Positions 20,201 through 26,392 of a stretch of 64,000 nt of DNA are shown here, piece by piece. The notes under the pieces were generated by a model, which worked only from the letters and a program-made list of their open reading frames with translations, was not told where the DNA came from and did not search any database. The stretch comes from Streptomyces violaceusniger Tu 4113 (GTDB taxonomy: Bacteria; Actinomycetota; Actinomycetes; Streptomycetales; Streptomycetaceae), in contig NC_015957.1 of assembly GCF_000147815.2 (NCBI RefSeq), positions 7,192,001 through 7,256,000 on the forward strand, in the 5' to 3' direction. Each line of letters starts with the position of its first letter. The first letter of the stretch is position 1. The translations under genes and the position numbers were made by a program.

Positions 20201-21402
20201 GGACGGCCGCCCGCGATGACGGCGTGCGTGGGTTTCAGCTCCCGGACGACGGCGAGCTGGGCCTCCTTGACCTGCTCGTCGGCGAAGCCCAGGATGCCCA
20301 CGCCCCAGGAGGCGCCCTCGGGCAGCGAGTCCCGGGTGTGCTCCAGCATGGCCCGGGTGCGCGCGGCGTCGGCGAGGGCGAGGGCGAGGAAGGGCAGGGC
20401 GCCGTCGGCTGCCACGGCGGCGGCGAACGCGGGCTCGTCGCTGACCCGGGTCATCGGGCCCTGGGCGACGGGCAGGCGGGTGCCGAGCGCGCGGGCCCCG
20501 GCGGAACCCTCGGCCAGCGCGGCGGCGGCCCGCTCGCCGACGGTGGCCCGGCCGATCGCGTCGCGGACCCTTCGGACCGCCTCGGCGACGGTGGCGGAGC
20601 GGGCGGCGAAGGAGGCGGCGAGGTAGCCGTCCTGACCGACCGGCAGGAGGCGCCGCAGGGAATCGGTGGCGGCGAAGGCGCGCTCGGCGGTGGCGCTGTC
20701 GGTGGGCTGCTCGGGGGCCCGCGGCCCGCGGCGGCGCAGGAAACGCACCCCGTCGACGAGGACGCTCTCGGAACCGTCCAGCGAGCCGAGTGCCTCGACG
20801 GCCTCGGCATCCGGTTCGGCCTCGTCGAGCAGCGCGAGTTGGACGTCGAGCACCACGCCCGCCGCTCCACCGGCGACCGCCGCGGCGGCTGTGCGCGGGC
20901 CGATGCCGCCCCACGCCCAGACCGGCACGGCGATCCCCGGATCGGCGAGAACCCCTTGCAGCAGGACGAACGTGCTCAGCTCACCGGCCCGGCCGCCGCA
21001 CTCGCTGCCGCGCAGCAACAGCCCGGCAGCGCCGGCGTGCACGGCGTCGGCGGCCCCGGCGAGGCTGGTGACCTCGACGAGCACGCGGCGCCCGGGGAAG
21101 TCGGCGGCGGTCCGTGCGGGGTCGGCGAGCAGCACGGTCGTGGCGCCCTCGGGGAGGTCCGCTACGCCGAGCGGGCAGCCAGGACGGACCCGGACCCCGA
21201 AGGGACGGCCGCCGGACCAGCGGGCGGTGCGACGCAGAGCCTCGATGGCATCGCGGCGACGCTCGGACAGTTCGAGCACACCGAGGGCGCCTGCCCGGCC
21301 GGCCGCGGCGGTGAGGCGGGGCGATGGGCGGTGCAGCGGGTTGACCGCGAGGACGGCGTCTACCGATGCATCCGACGGCGCAGGGGTGGCGAGCGTCCGC
21401 AT
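14275..21402 (-). CDS. PUFA-type iterative synthase subunit: PfaD-like, KS-AT-ACP-ACP-KR
   Basis: The 2375-residue protein starts with a flavin-dependent nitropropane-dioxygenase/PfaD-like region in two parts: residues 1-240 (LLLRGSECGGRAGELS) and about 310-600 (IFEGAECGGHIGPRNS near 440), likely the enoyl reductase. KS follows at about 668-1125 (VDAACASSLTAVD near 855, IEAHGTGTVVGD, GSVKSQIGHTKCAAG). AT is at about 1225-1520 (FPGQGSQRPGML, GGHSYGELAALAA near 1312). Two ACPs carry LSIDSIKR near 1727 and 1829. A KR (about 2095-2340) has VGGARGITARFA and GNRGQSDYAGAND. Order KS-AT-ACPn-KR equals PfaA, here with PfaD fused in front. It is the first gene of the operon. Confidence 0.9.
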   Translation of the reverse strand: MRTLATPAPSDASVDAVLAVNPLHRPSPRLTAAAGRAGALGVLELSERRRDAIEALRRTARWSGGRPFGVRVRPGCPLGVADLPEGATTVLLADPARTAADFPGRRVLVEVTSLAGAADAVHAGAAGLLLRGSECGGRAGELSTFVLLQGVLADPGIAVPVWAWGGIGPRTAAAAVAGGAAGVVLDVQLALLDEAEPDAEAVEALGSLDGSESVLVDGVRFLRRRGPRAPEQPTDSATAERAFAATDSLRRLLPVGQDGYLAASFAARSATVAEAVRRVRDAIGRATVGERAAAALAEGSAGARALGTRLPVAQGPMTRVSDEPAFAAAVAADGALPFLALALADAARTRAMLEHTRDSLPEGASWGVGILGFADEQVKEAQLAVVRELKPTHAVIAGGRPAQAAALEAEGISAFLHVPSPGLLRQFLAAGARKFIFEGAECGGHIGPRNSFPLWEAQTEVLRAFLAEQGPAAATELTVLFAGGIHDARSAAMAATVAAPLTEAGAAFGVLMGTAYLVTAEAVGAGAIRPLFQRRVLAADRTDLLETAPGHATRCAASEVTRDFAALRDELTAQGVPDREVWERLERFNVGRLRIASKGVERIGDELRAVDEERQGAEGMFMAGEVSVLRAEVTTIADLHREVTEGATAWLAERAATVPAPAAEEAPAPLRVAVVGMAAMFPGARDLGEFWANVVSGTDSITEVPAERWDPELYYAPDGDGERTPSRWGGFLPRIPFDPLSYGIPPASLPSIEPVQLLALEAARRALADAGYEGPEADHRRTSVIFGAEAGSDLANASTLRTVLPAYVGTLPPGLEEQLPKLTEDSFPGMLANVIAGRIANRLDLGGANYTVDAACASSLTAVDAACKELVTGTSDLVLCGGADLHNGINDYLLFSSVHALSPSGRSATFDASADGIALGEGVACVALKRLADAERDGDRIYAVIDGVGSASDGRGLGLTAPRPEGQRAALTRAYANARISPAEVGLIEAHGTGTVVGDRTELATLTEVFREYGAEPGSCAIGSVKSQIGHTKCAAGLAGLIKTTLALYHGVKPPTLHLGNPNPAWEADTSPFAFHTSTAPWAVEPADRIAGVSAFGFGGTNFHVVLRAHDQAPAAHALDAWPAELFTFRGREEQAAVKAVRALLALIDQDGGHSRLRDLARHAAHRSDQAAVRGEPVQIAVVARSSAELPELLRRAAEGEHAPADGIHLARAVPREVAEGRLALLFPGQGSQRPGMLAPLFAAFPGLHRHLHLGARWADALFPPAALDAEAAARTQARITDTAVAQPALGITALAATELLSSLGVRPAMAGGHSYGELAALAAAGVFTPDELLAASVARAEAILGRVPEGDAGTMAAVGASADQVEEVLRLADLAGDVVAANHNSPTQTVISGPSEAVAAAIAQLKDAGYSAKPLSVACAFHSPLLDGAGEDFGTHLAGLDLPAPAFPVWANRTAARYPDDAEGIRAELTAQLGSPVRFAEQIEAMYEAGARVFVEAGPGRVLSRLVADVLGDRPHRTVPLEGGRDGGLPAFLTALARLAVSGTELRTRPLFTGRDTVDPATAKAVRRAGFTVDGHLLRRADGAFPPHALLPARPVTEFTVSDPRHLPAPAAGPEALIAEFLRSSREMVSAQRDVLLSYLGAPELPPGTTRSTAQAVPAAHIVPAVTASSAVATSSAVAPGPVAAPAAAPGASVLDTVLDVVAGLTGYPVDMLEPDLDLEADLSIDSIKRAEIAGELAARLGVAAQGGEQLEELSGVRTAEGMASLLAARLGTPAAVPSAAPASAAAGAPARDVPVLDTVLEVVAGLTGYPVDMLEPDLDLEADLSIDSIKRTEIVGELGGRLALDTAGADLEALSGARTVAALSALLEAALGSVPAPAETSTSTLAVDGPRPEITAPQRLLFTEHVLEPVTARPEPGRRVQLLGGGETAAELSALLAEAGVETELVPDGELPAAGEETVVHLTPLDAEGPVLPEAFALYQRVLAAGPRRLLAADRRGAGAPSGLRGFFRTVAREYPETRATLAEVPDGASAAEAARALFAELAAPEHEPVVLLDQGGGRRALRLALTPLGSIATSGAGPAGDGAAEAEAVGLDRESVVLLVGGARGITARFARTLAAAARCRLVLFGRTPEPAAAEDPDTAGATDRASLRGALLAAKLTTTPADTERRVSAILAEREVRTTLAALRELGGEVEYQRVDVTDTEAAGAAVKEVYAQYGRLDGLVYAAGLIEDKLISEKTPESFARVFTTKADGAATVLDAVDRLPVSPRFAVLFGSIAAALGNRGQSDYAGANDALEELGRRWSGAERRGLTVHWGPWAASETGGGMVGPELMRSYAARGIKLIDLEEGPLSLLRELAYGAPDEHTVVYTASGW
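15905..16322 (-). repeat. Near-identical 112-bp blocks encoding the two tandem ACP domains
   Basis: Bases 15905-16016 and 16211-16322 match over 112 positions with one difference (CACCTCG versus CACGTCG), spaced 306 bp apart. Each encodes the stretch from the family's VLDTV through TGYPVDMLEPDLDL to LSIDSIKR. Sequences between the blocks, including the Ala/Pro linker and the rest of each ACP, have diverged. The pattern points to recent duplication or gene conversion limited to the ACP core. Confidence 0.85.
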
Positions 21403-21595
21403 GAGAGTCCTCTGTGGGGGGAGAGTGATGATCGGTAGTCAACTGGGGTCATGACAAGCGGTCAACCTGTCGCTGAGAGTGACCACTCACTCCCCTTTCA
21501 TGCAGACCATCCCCTTTTGAATACCGAAAACTACGCACGCGGGATACCGCCCCGAGGCATTCACCGAAACACCGCACGACGCGGGAGTGCCCGCT

Positions 21596-21612
21596 ACATG
21601 AATGCGTCATGT
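21596..21612. promoter_or_regulatory. 17-bp palindrome upstream of the synthase operon
   Basis: ACATGA at 21596-21601 and TCATGT at 21607-21612 form perfect 6-base arms around ATGCG. It is centred about 200 bases before the synthase ATG, in the low-GC upstream region. It could be an operator for a dimeric regulator. No regulator gene lies within the operon, so the partner is unknown. Confidence 0.4.
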
Positions 21613-21904
21613 GACAGAAACACAGACGTCGCAATAAACTCACCGAAGTGTGCGGCAGATCACGCGATTCTCCAGCGCAACACCCCAACCACCACCCGGG
21701 TCACACACTCTCCGTAGCGAACGCACAGCGAGCCCAGTCCCACGGTGCCGACCTCCAAGTCAACGCCCGTCTTGCGGCCACTTCACTCGCCGACGGAGGT
21801 GAAGGCGGATGCACTTGGCGCTGCACTTGGCGGGAAAGTAAAGGGATCGCCGCCGGCCAGGAAACGGGCCAAAACCATGGTGACGGGATGGCGGTCGTAG
21901 GGAA

Positions 21905-22200
21905 TTGACGTCATCACAGTTGGAAGGAGATACCGAGCTCGCTGCCGAGGCCACCGCGGATCTCGCGCGATTCGATATGGACCTTGCGCTGACCGCCCAC
22001 TCGGTCGAGATCGACGGCAAGCCCGCGCAGAGTTTCGCGAAATCCGGAGACGGCAAGCATCACCGTCGCCCCTCCGGAGAAGATCGAAAAAGGCCGGGCA
22101 TTCCAGGTCCGTGTCCGCGATGACGGGAACCCGAGCCAGGACGACCCGAGTTGGGCCAAGAGCGAGGACGGCTGCGTCATCACGGTCCTGGCCCCCGTGG
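21905..22200 (+). pseudogene. Unidentified broken reading frame
   Basis: From a TTG at 21905 (after a GGAATTGACG context) the frame reads a coding-like stretch including TELAAEATADLARFDMDLA and AHSVEIDGKPAQSF. It then turns into arginine/proline-rich nonsense near 22050. Coding-like sequence resumes in another frame as ITVAPPEKIEKGRAFQVRVR and VITVLAPVGTWF. This suggests one gene interrupted by a frameshift. I do not recognise the family, and the assignment as a former gene is tentative. Confidence 0.3.
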
Positions 22201-22354
22201 GCACCTGGTTTCCCGGTTCCGCGGCTGGCTGGCCACGCAGTGGCCGGCCCTGCTCAGGCCCTCCGCCGCCACACCGTAGCGGCCACACCGGCGCGACCCG
22301 CGGCAGTGACGCCATGGCCGCGCAGGCTTTCGCCGGGCTTCCGCGCACCGCCCC

Positions 22355-23167
22355 TCAGTCGGCCGATTCCGCGAGCAGATGCAGTGCCTCATATGACGGG
22401 CTGTCCGGCTCCGCGGAATAGACGACCAGTTGCTGGGCCGGCGCGGAGGGCACGAGAAACCGTTCGAGATCGAGCGTGAGGGTACCGACCCGCGGATGAG
22501 CGATCGTAGCCCTGCCATTGGTGCGGCCCCGGACATCGTGTCTGGCCCAAAGACGTCGGAAGCTCTCGCTGCGCGTGGACAATTCGGCTACCAGCGCCGC
22601 CAGGTCCGGATCGTCGACCTCCGCGCCGGCCAGCCCGCGCAGGCAGGCCACGAAGTCCGGACGCGGATCCGGTTCGACCGGGAAGGTGTCCGGGTCCAAG
22701 AACACGGTCCGCAGGAGGTTGGTTCCCGGTGTGTGCGCGGGCGAGAGGGCCTGGGCCAGCGGATTCGCCGCCAGCACCAGGAACGTCTGGGTCTGCACGA
22801 ACGCGGGCGTCACCGGCCAGGAGTCGATCAGCCGAGCCAAGGTGGGAGAAACCCGGTGACGCTGAGCGCGCCCGCGCGAACCCGGGACAGAATGGGCGAG
22901 CGCGAACAAGTGCGTGGTCGCCGACTCGTCGAGCTGTAAAGCCTGAGCGAGCGCCCGGAGGATCTCCGCGGACGGCCGCCGGTCACGTCCCTGCTCCAGA
23001 CCGAGGTAGTAGTCCACACTGATACCGGAGAGCGTCGCGACTTCCTCGCGGCGCAGGCCGGGCACGCGCCGACGTGCGGTCTCGGGAAGGCCGACATCCG
23101 CAGGGCGCAGTACCTCGCGGCGAGCCCGCAGATAATCGCCCAGCAGATTCGCGGTGCGGTCGTTCAT
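22355..23167 (-). CDS. MmyB-type XRE regulator (module 1)
   Basis: The 270-residue protein has an N-terminal HTH of the MmyB/MLTR family. The diagnostic block is LRPADVGLPETARRRVPGLRREEVATLSGISVDYYLGLEQGRDRRPS, here given in parts: VPGLRREEVATLSGISVDYY near residues 35-54. The C-terminal MmyB ligand-binding domain follows (FVQTQTFLVLAANPLAQAL onward; ESFRRLWARHDV is typical). The start at 23167 fits homologues. Members of this family have been reported to bind fatty acids and to sit divergent from SDR genes. Here an SDR gene begins 102 bp away, divergent, across a palindrome. It probably represses that SDR gene and itself. Confidence 0.88.
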   Translation of the reverse strand: MNDRTANLLGDYLRARREVLRPADVGLPETARRRVPGLRREEVATLSGISVDYYLGLEQGRDRRPSAEILRALAQALQLDESATTHLFALAHSVPGSRGRAQRHRVSPTLARLIDSWPVTPAFVQTQTFLVLAANPLAQALSPAHTPGTNLLRTVFLDPDTFPVEPDPRPDFVACLRGLAGAEVDDPDLAALVAELSTRSESFRRLWARHDVRGRTNGRATIAHPRVGTLTLDLERFLVPSAPAQQLVVYSAEPDSPSYEALHLLAESAD

Positions 23168-23199
23168 GAGGGCAAGAGTAATCCGGAACGAGCCCCGGA

Positions 23200-23222
23200 C
23201 CCTGGTGCCCGCAGCACCAGGG
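23200..23222. promoter_or_regulatory. Palindromic operator between MmyB regulator 1 and SDR 1
   Basis: CCCTGGTGC and GCACCAGGG form perfect 9-base arms around CCGCA. The centre (23211) is 44 bases from the regulator start and 59 bases from the SDR start. The second MmyB/SDR pair has a palindrome at exactly the same distances (34924-34944), which supports an operator role. Confidence 0.7.
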
Positions 23223-23269
23223 CCACGGCTCACTTCCTCAGCCGCGACGCGGGACCTAGCGTCCGGTCC

Positions 23270-24106
23270 ATGGCAACAGAAACACTGGACGGCCTGACCG
23301 CCGTCGTCACCGGCGCCAGTTCCGGCGTCGGCGCGGCCGCGGCACGGCAGTTGGCCGCGAGGGGTGCGTCAGTCGTCGTCGTGGGCCGCGCGGTGACCAG
23401 AACCCGCGCAGTCGCCGACGAAGTCGGCGGCACCGCCCTTCCCGCGGACTTCGCGCGCTTCAGCGAAGTGCGCGAACTCGCTCAGCACCTGATCTCCCGC
23501 ATTCCGCGGATCGACATCCTGGTCAATAACGCCGGTATCGTTGCGCCCAAGCGGCAAACGACGCCAGACGGTCATGAATTGACCGTGCAGGTCAATTTCC
23601 TCTCTCCTTTCCTGTTGACATCGCTTCTCCGGGAGAAGCTCCTGCGGGCCCCCTCCGCCCTTGTCATCAACACAGGCTCCAATCTCTACCGGTTCGGCAA
23701 GCTCGACCCGGACGACCTGGACCAGAATCGGCGCCGTTACGCACAGATGCGCTCGTACAACGCCTCGAAGCTGGCAAGTGTCCTACATGCCGCCGAGTTC
23801 AACCGCCGGGCACCGGACACCATGACCGCTGTCGCATTCCACCCCGGCACCGTCCGCTCCGGGCTCGACCGCAACTCCGCACTGATCACGGCAGCGAAGG
23901 CAAGCCGGATCGGGCGGCGCCTGACGCGGTCACCGGAGGAGGGCGCCGAGCCGATCATCAGGATCGCCACCACCGACCGCGGCGAACTGAGAAACGTCTT
24001 CTACAACCGGCTCGAGCCGGAGCCCCTGCGCGCCCCCGCCGCGGACCCGGATCTCGCTGCCCGGCTGTGGCAACGGGCCCACGAGCTCACCCACGCATCG
24101 GCATAA
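23270..24106 (+). CDS. Short-chain dehydrogenase/reductase controlled by MmyB regulator 1
   Basis: The 278-residue classical/retinol-dehydrogenase-like SDR has the NAD(P)-binding TGASSGVG near residue 15, NNAG near 87, the catalytic serine region VINTGSN and the active-site YNASK. The C-terminal part (VAFHPGTVRSGLDRNS) is intact. The R in VVGRAVTRTRA after the second strand suggests NADP(H) preference. It is divergent from the MmyB regulator 102 bp away. The substrate is unknown; lipophilic aldehydes or ketones are common for the group, and the regulator family is linked to fatty-acid-like ligands. Confidence 0.85.
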   Translation: MATETLDGLTAVVTGASSGVGAAAARQLAARGASVVVVGRAVTRTRAVADEVGGTALPADFARFSEVRELAQHLISRIPRIDILVNNAGIVAPKRQTTPDGHELTVQVNFLSPFLLTSLLREKLLRAPSALVINTGSNLYRFGKLDPDDLDQNRRRYAQMRSYNASKLASVLHAAEFNRRAPDTMTAVAFHPGTVRSGLDRNSALITAAKASRIGRRLTRSPEEGAEPIIRIATTDRGELRNVFYNRLEPEPLRAPAADPDLAARLWQRAHELTHASA

Positions 24107-24191
24107 TCCGATTGCGGTGCCGTGGTGTCGGCGGGCTTGGGCGTCCACTCGTTTCAGCAGGGCGCCCGGAACCAAGGATCAGGCGTCGGCG

Positions 24192-24342
24192 ATGGGCCGG
24201 CCCGGCATCGGCTCCGCGAGCGCGGCCCGCCGGGCCGGCGGGCCGAAGGGCTTCGAGGAATTCGTGGCTGCCCGCGGGCCGCGGCTGCTGCGGATCGCCT
24301 GGCTGCTGCCGCCCTCAGCCCCCTGCGAGCCGTCGCCGACGC
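24192..24342 (+). pseudogene. Truncated N-terminus of a SigE-family ECF sigma factor
   Basis: The frame reads MGRPGIGSASAARRAGGPKG and then GFEEFVAARGPRLLRIAWLL. The latter is the region-2 start of Streptomyces SigE-type ECF sigma factors (FxEFVAARGxxLLRxAyLL). After LL the similarity ends (PPSAPCEP) and the IS element follows. Nothing on the far side of the element continues sigma region 2, so the gene lost its remainder by deletion as well as insertion. Confidence 0.55.
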
Positions 24343-24346
24343 CTAG

Positions 24347-25348
24347 ATGAATGAGTCCAAGGGATGGCCTGCGGACATGAGGCGAGGGCGTCCAATGTCG
24401 ATGTGTGACGAACGACCTGAACACCCTCGCAACGGCACTGTACGCCCGGATCGACGATGAGTTGAAGGCTTCGCCGTGGCTGGCCCCGGCGCGGCCCGCG
24501 GTGGGGATCGCTCCCCGGCTCAGTGACGCGGAGCTGCTCACGCTCGCTGTGATGTCGGCGGTGCTCGGCTACACCTCCGAGCGGCGCTGGCTGCGCCGTG
24601 TCGACCAGGACTTCCGCCATCTCTTTCCCCGTGTGCCCCAGCAGTCTGGCTACAACAAGCGCCTGCGTGCCGCGTCGTCCCTGCTCATCAGCATGATCCG
24701 GATTCTGGCCCGGGACACCTCGCTGTGGAGCGACGACGTGTGGCTGGTCGACTCCACCCCGGTCGGCTGCGGATGTTCCCGGGAAACAGCCAAACGCTCG
24801 GACCTGGCCGGATGGGCCCAGTACGGCTACTGCGCATCCCACTCCCGGTACTTCTGGGGGCTGCGGCTGCACCTGGTGTGCACGCTCGGCGGCCTGCCGG
24901 TCCTGTTCGCGCTGACCGGCGCCAAGGCCGATGAACGCGAAACGCTGAGGGACATGCTCGACACCGCGCCGGACGTGACCGCCTCCCACCCCGGACAGAC
25001 GATCATCGCCGACAAGAACTACTACGGCTACGAGTTCGAGCACGACCTCGCGGAGCGTCACCTCGTCCTGCTGCGGCCAGCCCGCAAGGGCGAGCCCGAG
25101 CGGGCCGGAGCGCACCTGTTCAAGCCCCTTCGCCAGGTCATCGAGTCGATCAACCAGACTCTCAAAGGCCAGTTCGATCTGGAACGGCATGGCGGCAAGA
25201 GCCCACGTGGCGTGGTCGCACGCGTTCTGTGCCGGATCCTCGCGCTGACCGCGGCCGTCTGGCACAACGACCTCACCAGACAGCCGGTCAAGCGATCACT
25301 GATCGCCTATGACCACTGACCGTGACAACACCCCTTGGACTCATTCAT
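24347..25348 (+). mobile_element. Complete IS982-like insertion sequence, 1002 bp
   Basis: The element is bounded by perfect 17-bp inverted repeats, ATGAATGAGTCCAAGGG at 24347-24363 and its complement at 25332-25348. Each is flanked outside by CTAG (24343-24346 and 25349-25352), consistent with a 4-bp target duplication. Because CTAG is its own complement, an alternative is that the inverted repeats are 21 bp long and there is no duplication. It carries one intact transposase gene. It inserted next to a truncated sigma factor gene and just beyond the terminator of the DUF4232 gene. Confidence 0.85.
24405..25319 (+). CDS. IS982-family DDE transposase
   Basis: The 304-residue protein starts at GTG 24405 (VTNDLNTLATALYARIDDEL). 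It has the catalytic first Asp in VWLVDSTPVGCG, the conserved YGYCASHSRYFWGLRLHLVC stretch, the second Asp in IIADKNYYGYE and the Glu in QVIESINQTLKGQFDLE. Length and motifs match Streptomyces IS982-type transposases. There is no frameshift, so it is probably active. The stop is 12 bases before the right inverted repeat. Confidence 0.9.
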   Translation: MTNDLNTLATALYARIDDELKASPWLAPARPAVGIAPRLSDAELLTLAVMSAVLGYTSERRWLRRVDQDFRHLFPRVPQQSGYNKRLRAASSLLISMIRILARDTSLWSDDVWLVDSTPVGCGCSRETAKRSDLAGWAQYGYCASHSRYFWGLRLHLVCTLGGLPVLFALTGAKADERETLRDMLDTAPDVTASHPGQTIIADKNYYGYEFEHDLAERHLVLLRPARKGEPERAGAHLFKPLRQVIESINQTLKGQFDLERHGGKSPRGVVARVLCRILALTAAVWHNDLTRQPVKRSLIAYDH

Positions 25349-25363
25349 CTAGTACTGGCGGGT

Positions 25364-25393
25364 GCTCGGGCCGCGGCGCGGTGCGGCCCGAGC
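25364..25393 (-). terminator. Hairpin terminator of the DUF4232 lipoprotein gene
   Basis: GCTCGGGCCGC (25364-25374) pairs perfectly with GCGGCCCGAGC (25383-25393) around an 8-base loop. It lies 17 bases beyond the stop of the minus-strand gene that ends at 25411 and 11 bases from the IS target site. Confidence 0.65.
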
Positions 25394-25410
25394 CCCCTGG
25401 GACGTGCGGG

Positions 25411-26073
25411 TCAGCCGCCCTGGCCGATGCCCCCGATCGGGCCGACCTTCACCGGGGAGCCGGCGCCGTCCGTGACGGGCAGGGTGCCGCCGCCCGGCCA
25501 GTCGAGGGTGACCGACTTCGTCTCGTTCGGCGGAGTCACCACCAGCCCCGTGACGCGGACGCCGGAGCCGCCCGAGTCGTTGATCGGGTAGTTGACGCCG
25601 AAGTACGTCGACTCCCCGTCCTTGAGGATGTGCGAGTCGGCCGGCTGACCACTGCGCTTCGCGGACAGCGCTCCCTCGCTGGTCTTCAGGTCGACGCCCG
25701 CGAACCCGGAGACCGTGCAGTCCCGGCCGCCACCGTTCTTCAGCGTCACCGCGACGGTGCCCTCGCCGTCGCCGTCGATGGTGCGGTCCGCCGCCGTGAT
25801 CTCCAGCTCGTCGGTGCGGCACTTGCCGACCTTGCCGTTCTCGTCGGAGCCGGTCCCGGCGGCCGTGCCCTGCCCGCCGGAGTCCTTCCCGCCGGAGTCC
25901 TTGCCACCGCCCTGATCCGAACCGCCCGAGCCCGAACCGCCGCCCGAGGAAGACGCACTCGACGCGGACGACGGGTCGCTCTTTCCCGAGCCGTCATCGT
26001 CGTTCTGACAGGCCGTCAGCGAGAGACCCGCGGCAACGACCAGGGCGGCGAAGGTGAGCTTATGAACGCGCAT
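25411..26073 (-). CDS. DUF4232 lipoprotein
   Basis: The 220-residue protein has a lipoprotein signal peptide: MRVHKLTFAALVVAAGLSLT followed by AC, where LSLTAC is the lipobox and Cys22 the lipidated residue. A long low-complexity linker rich in Ser, Gly and Asp follows (about 25-85). The DUF4232 beta-domain runs from CRTDELEITAADR to the C-terminus (VAVTLKNGG, CTVSGFAGVDL, GVRVTGLVVTPPNETKSV). This family is widespread, surface-exposed and uncharacterised in actinobacteria. The gene is monocistronic, with a hairpin just after its stop. The 310 bp upstream hold its promoter and the repeats at 26355-26392; nothing else is seen there. Confidence 0.85.
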   Translation of the reverse strand: MRVHKLTFAALVVAAGLSLTACQNDDDGSGKSDPSSASSASSSGGGSGSGGSDQGGGKDSGGKDSGGQGTAAGTGSDENGKVGKCRTDELEITAADRTIDGDGEGTVAVTLKNGGGRDCTVSGFAGVDLKTSEGALSAKRSGQPADSHILKDGESTYFGVNYPINDSGGSGVRVTGLVVTPPNETKSVTLDWPGGGTLPVTDGAGSPVKVGPIGGIGQGG

Positions 26074-26354
26074 CGTTTCTTCCTCAGTATCGGTTGGGGG
26101 TGCCGGCCGCTCGGTACACGTCGGTACGAGCGAGCGTTACTGATCAGCAGGAGCGGCCCGGCCCGCCGCACGTTCCACCCAACCGCCCCCCTGATACACC
26201 CCTGTTACACGAACAGCCAGGCGCAGCGCACACCACCACCGGGCACACGCCCCGTCCGCACCGCCCCTGCCGTGCCCCTCCCCTGCCGCCGACCGGCGCG
26301 GGAAACGGGGGCGGGCGAGTGCCGACTCGTCGATGCGCCCGGGCTGTGGGAGCC

Positions 26355-26392
26355 GATCACCTGGGGTCGATCACCTGGGCCGATCACCTGGG
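26355..26392. repeat. Three direct copies of GATCACCTGGG at the end of the aminopeptidase gene
   Basis: GATCACCTGGG starts at 26355, 26369 and 26382 (spacing 14 and 13). The third copy overlaps the stop codon of the minus-strand aminopeptidase gene. It looks like a short slippage array. Earlier stop positions may have been used before duplication. Confidence 0.6.

Larger units (their letters stand above)
21403..22354. other. 950-bp stretch with no confident gene (synthase promoter side)
   Basis: The part next to the synthase start (about 21440-21720) is visibly less GC-rich than its surroundings, which fits a control region for the 16-kb operon. It holds a 17-bp palindrome listed separately. 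The rest contains only a broken reading frame near 21.9-22.2 kb. I see no RNA gene, IS element or complete coding sequence here. Confidence 0.5.

Noticed and set aside
14305..21438. Plus-strand open frame of 2377 codons opposite the synthase gene
   Set aside because: It is the GC-bias shadow of the minus-strand gene: arginine/glycine/alanine-rich, no domain motif, while the minus strand shows complete KS, AT, ACP and KR signatures.
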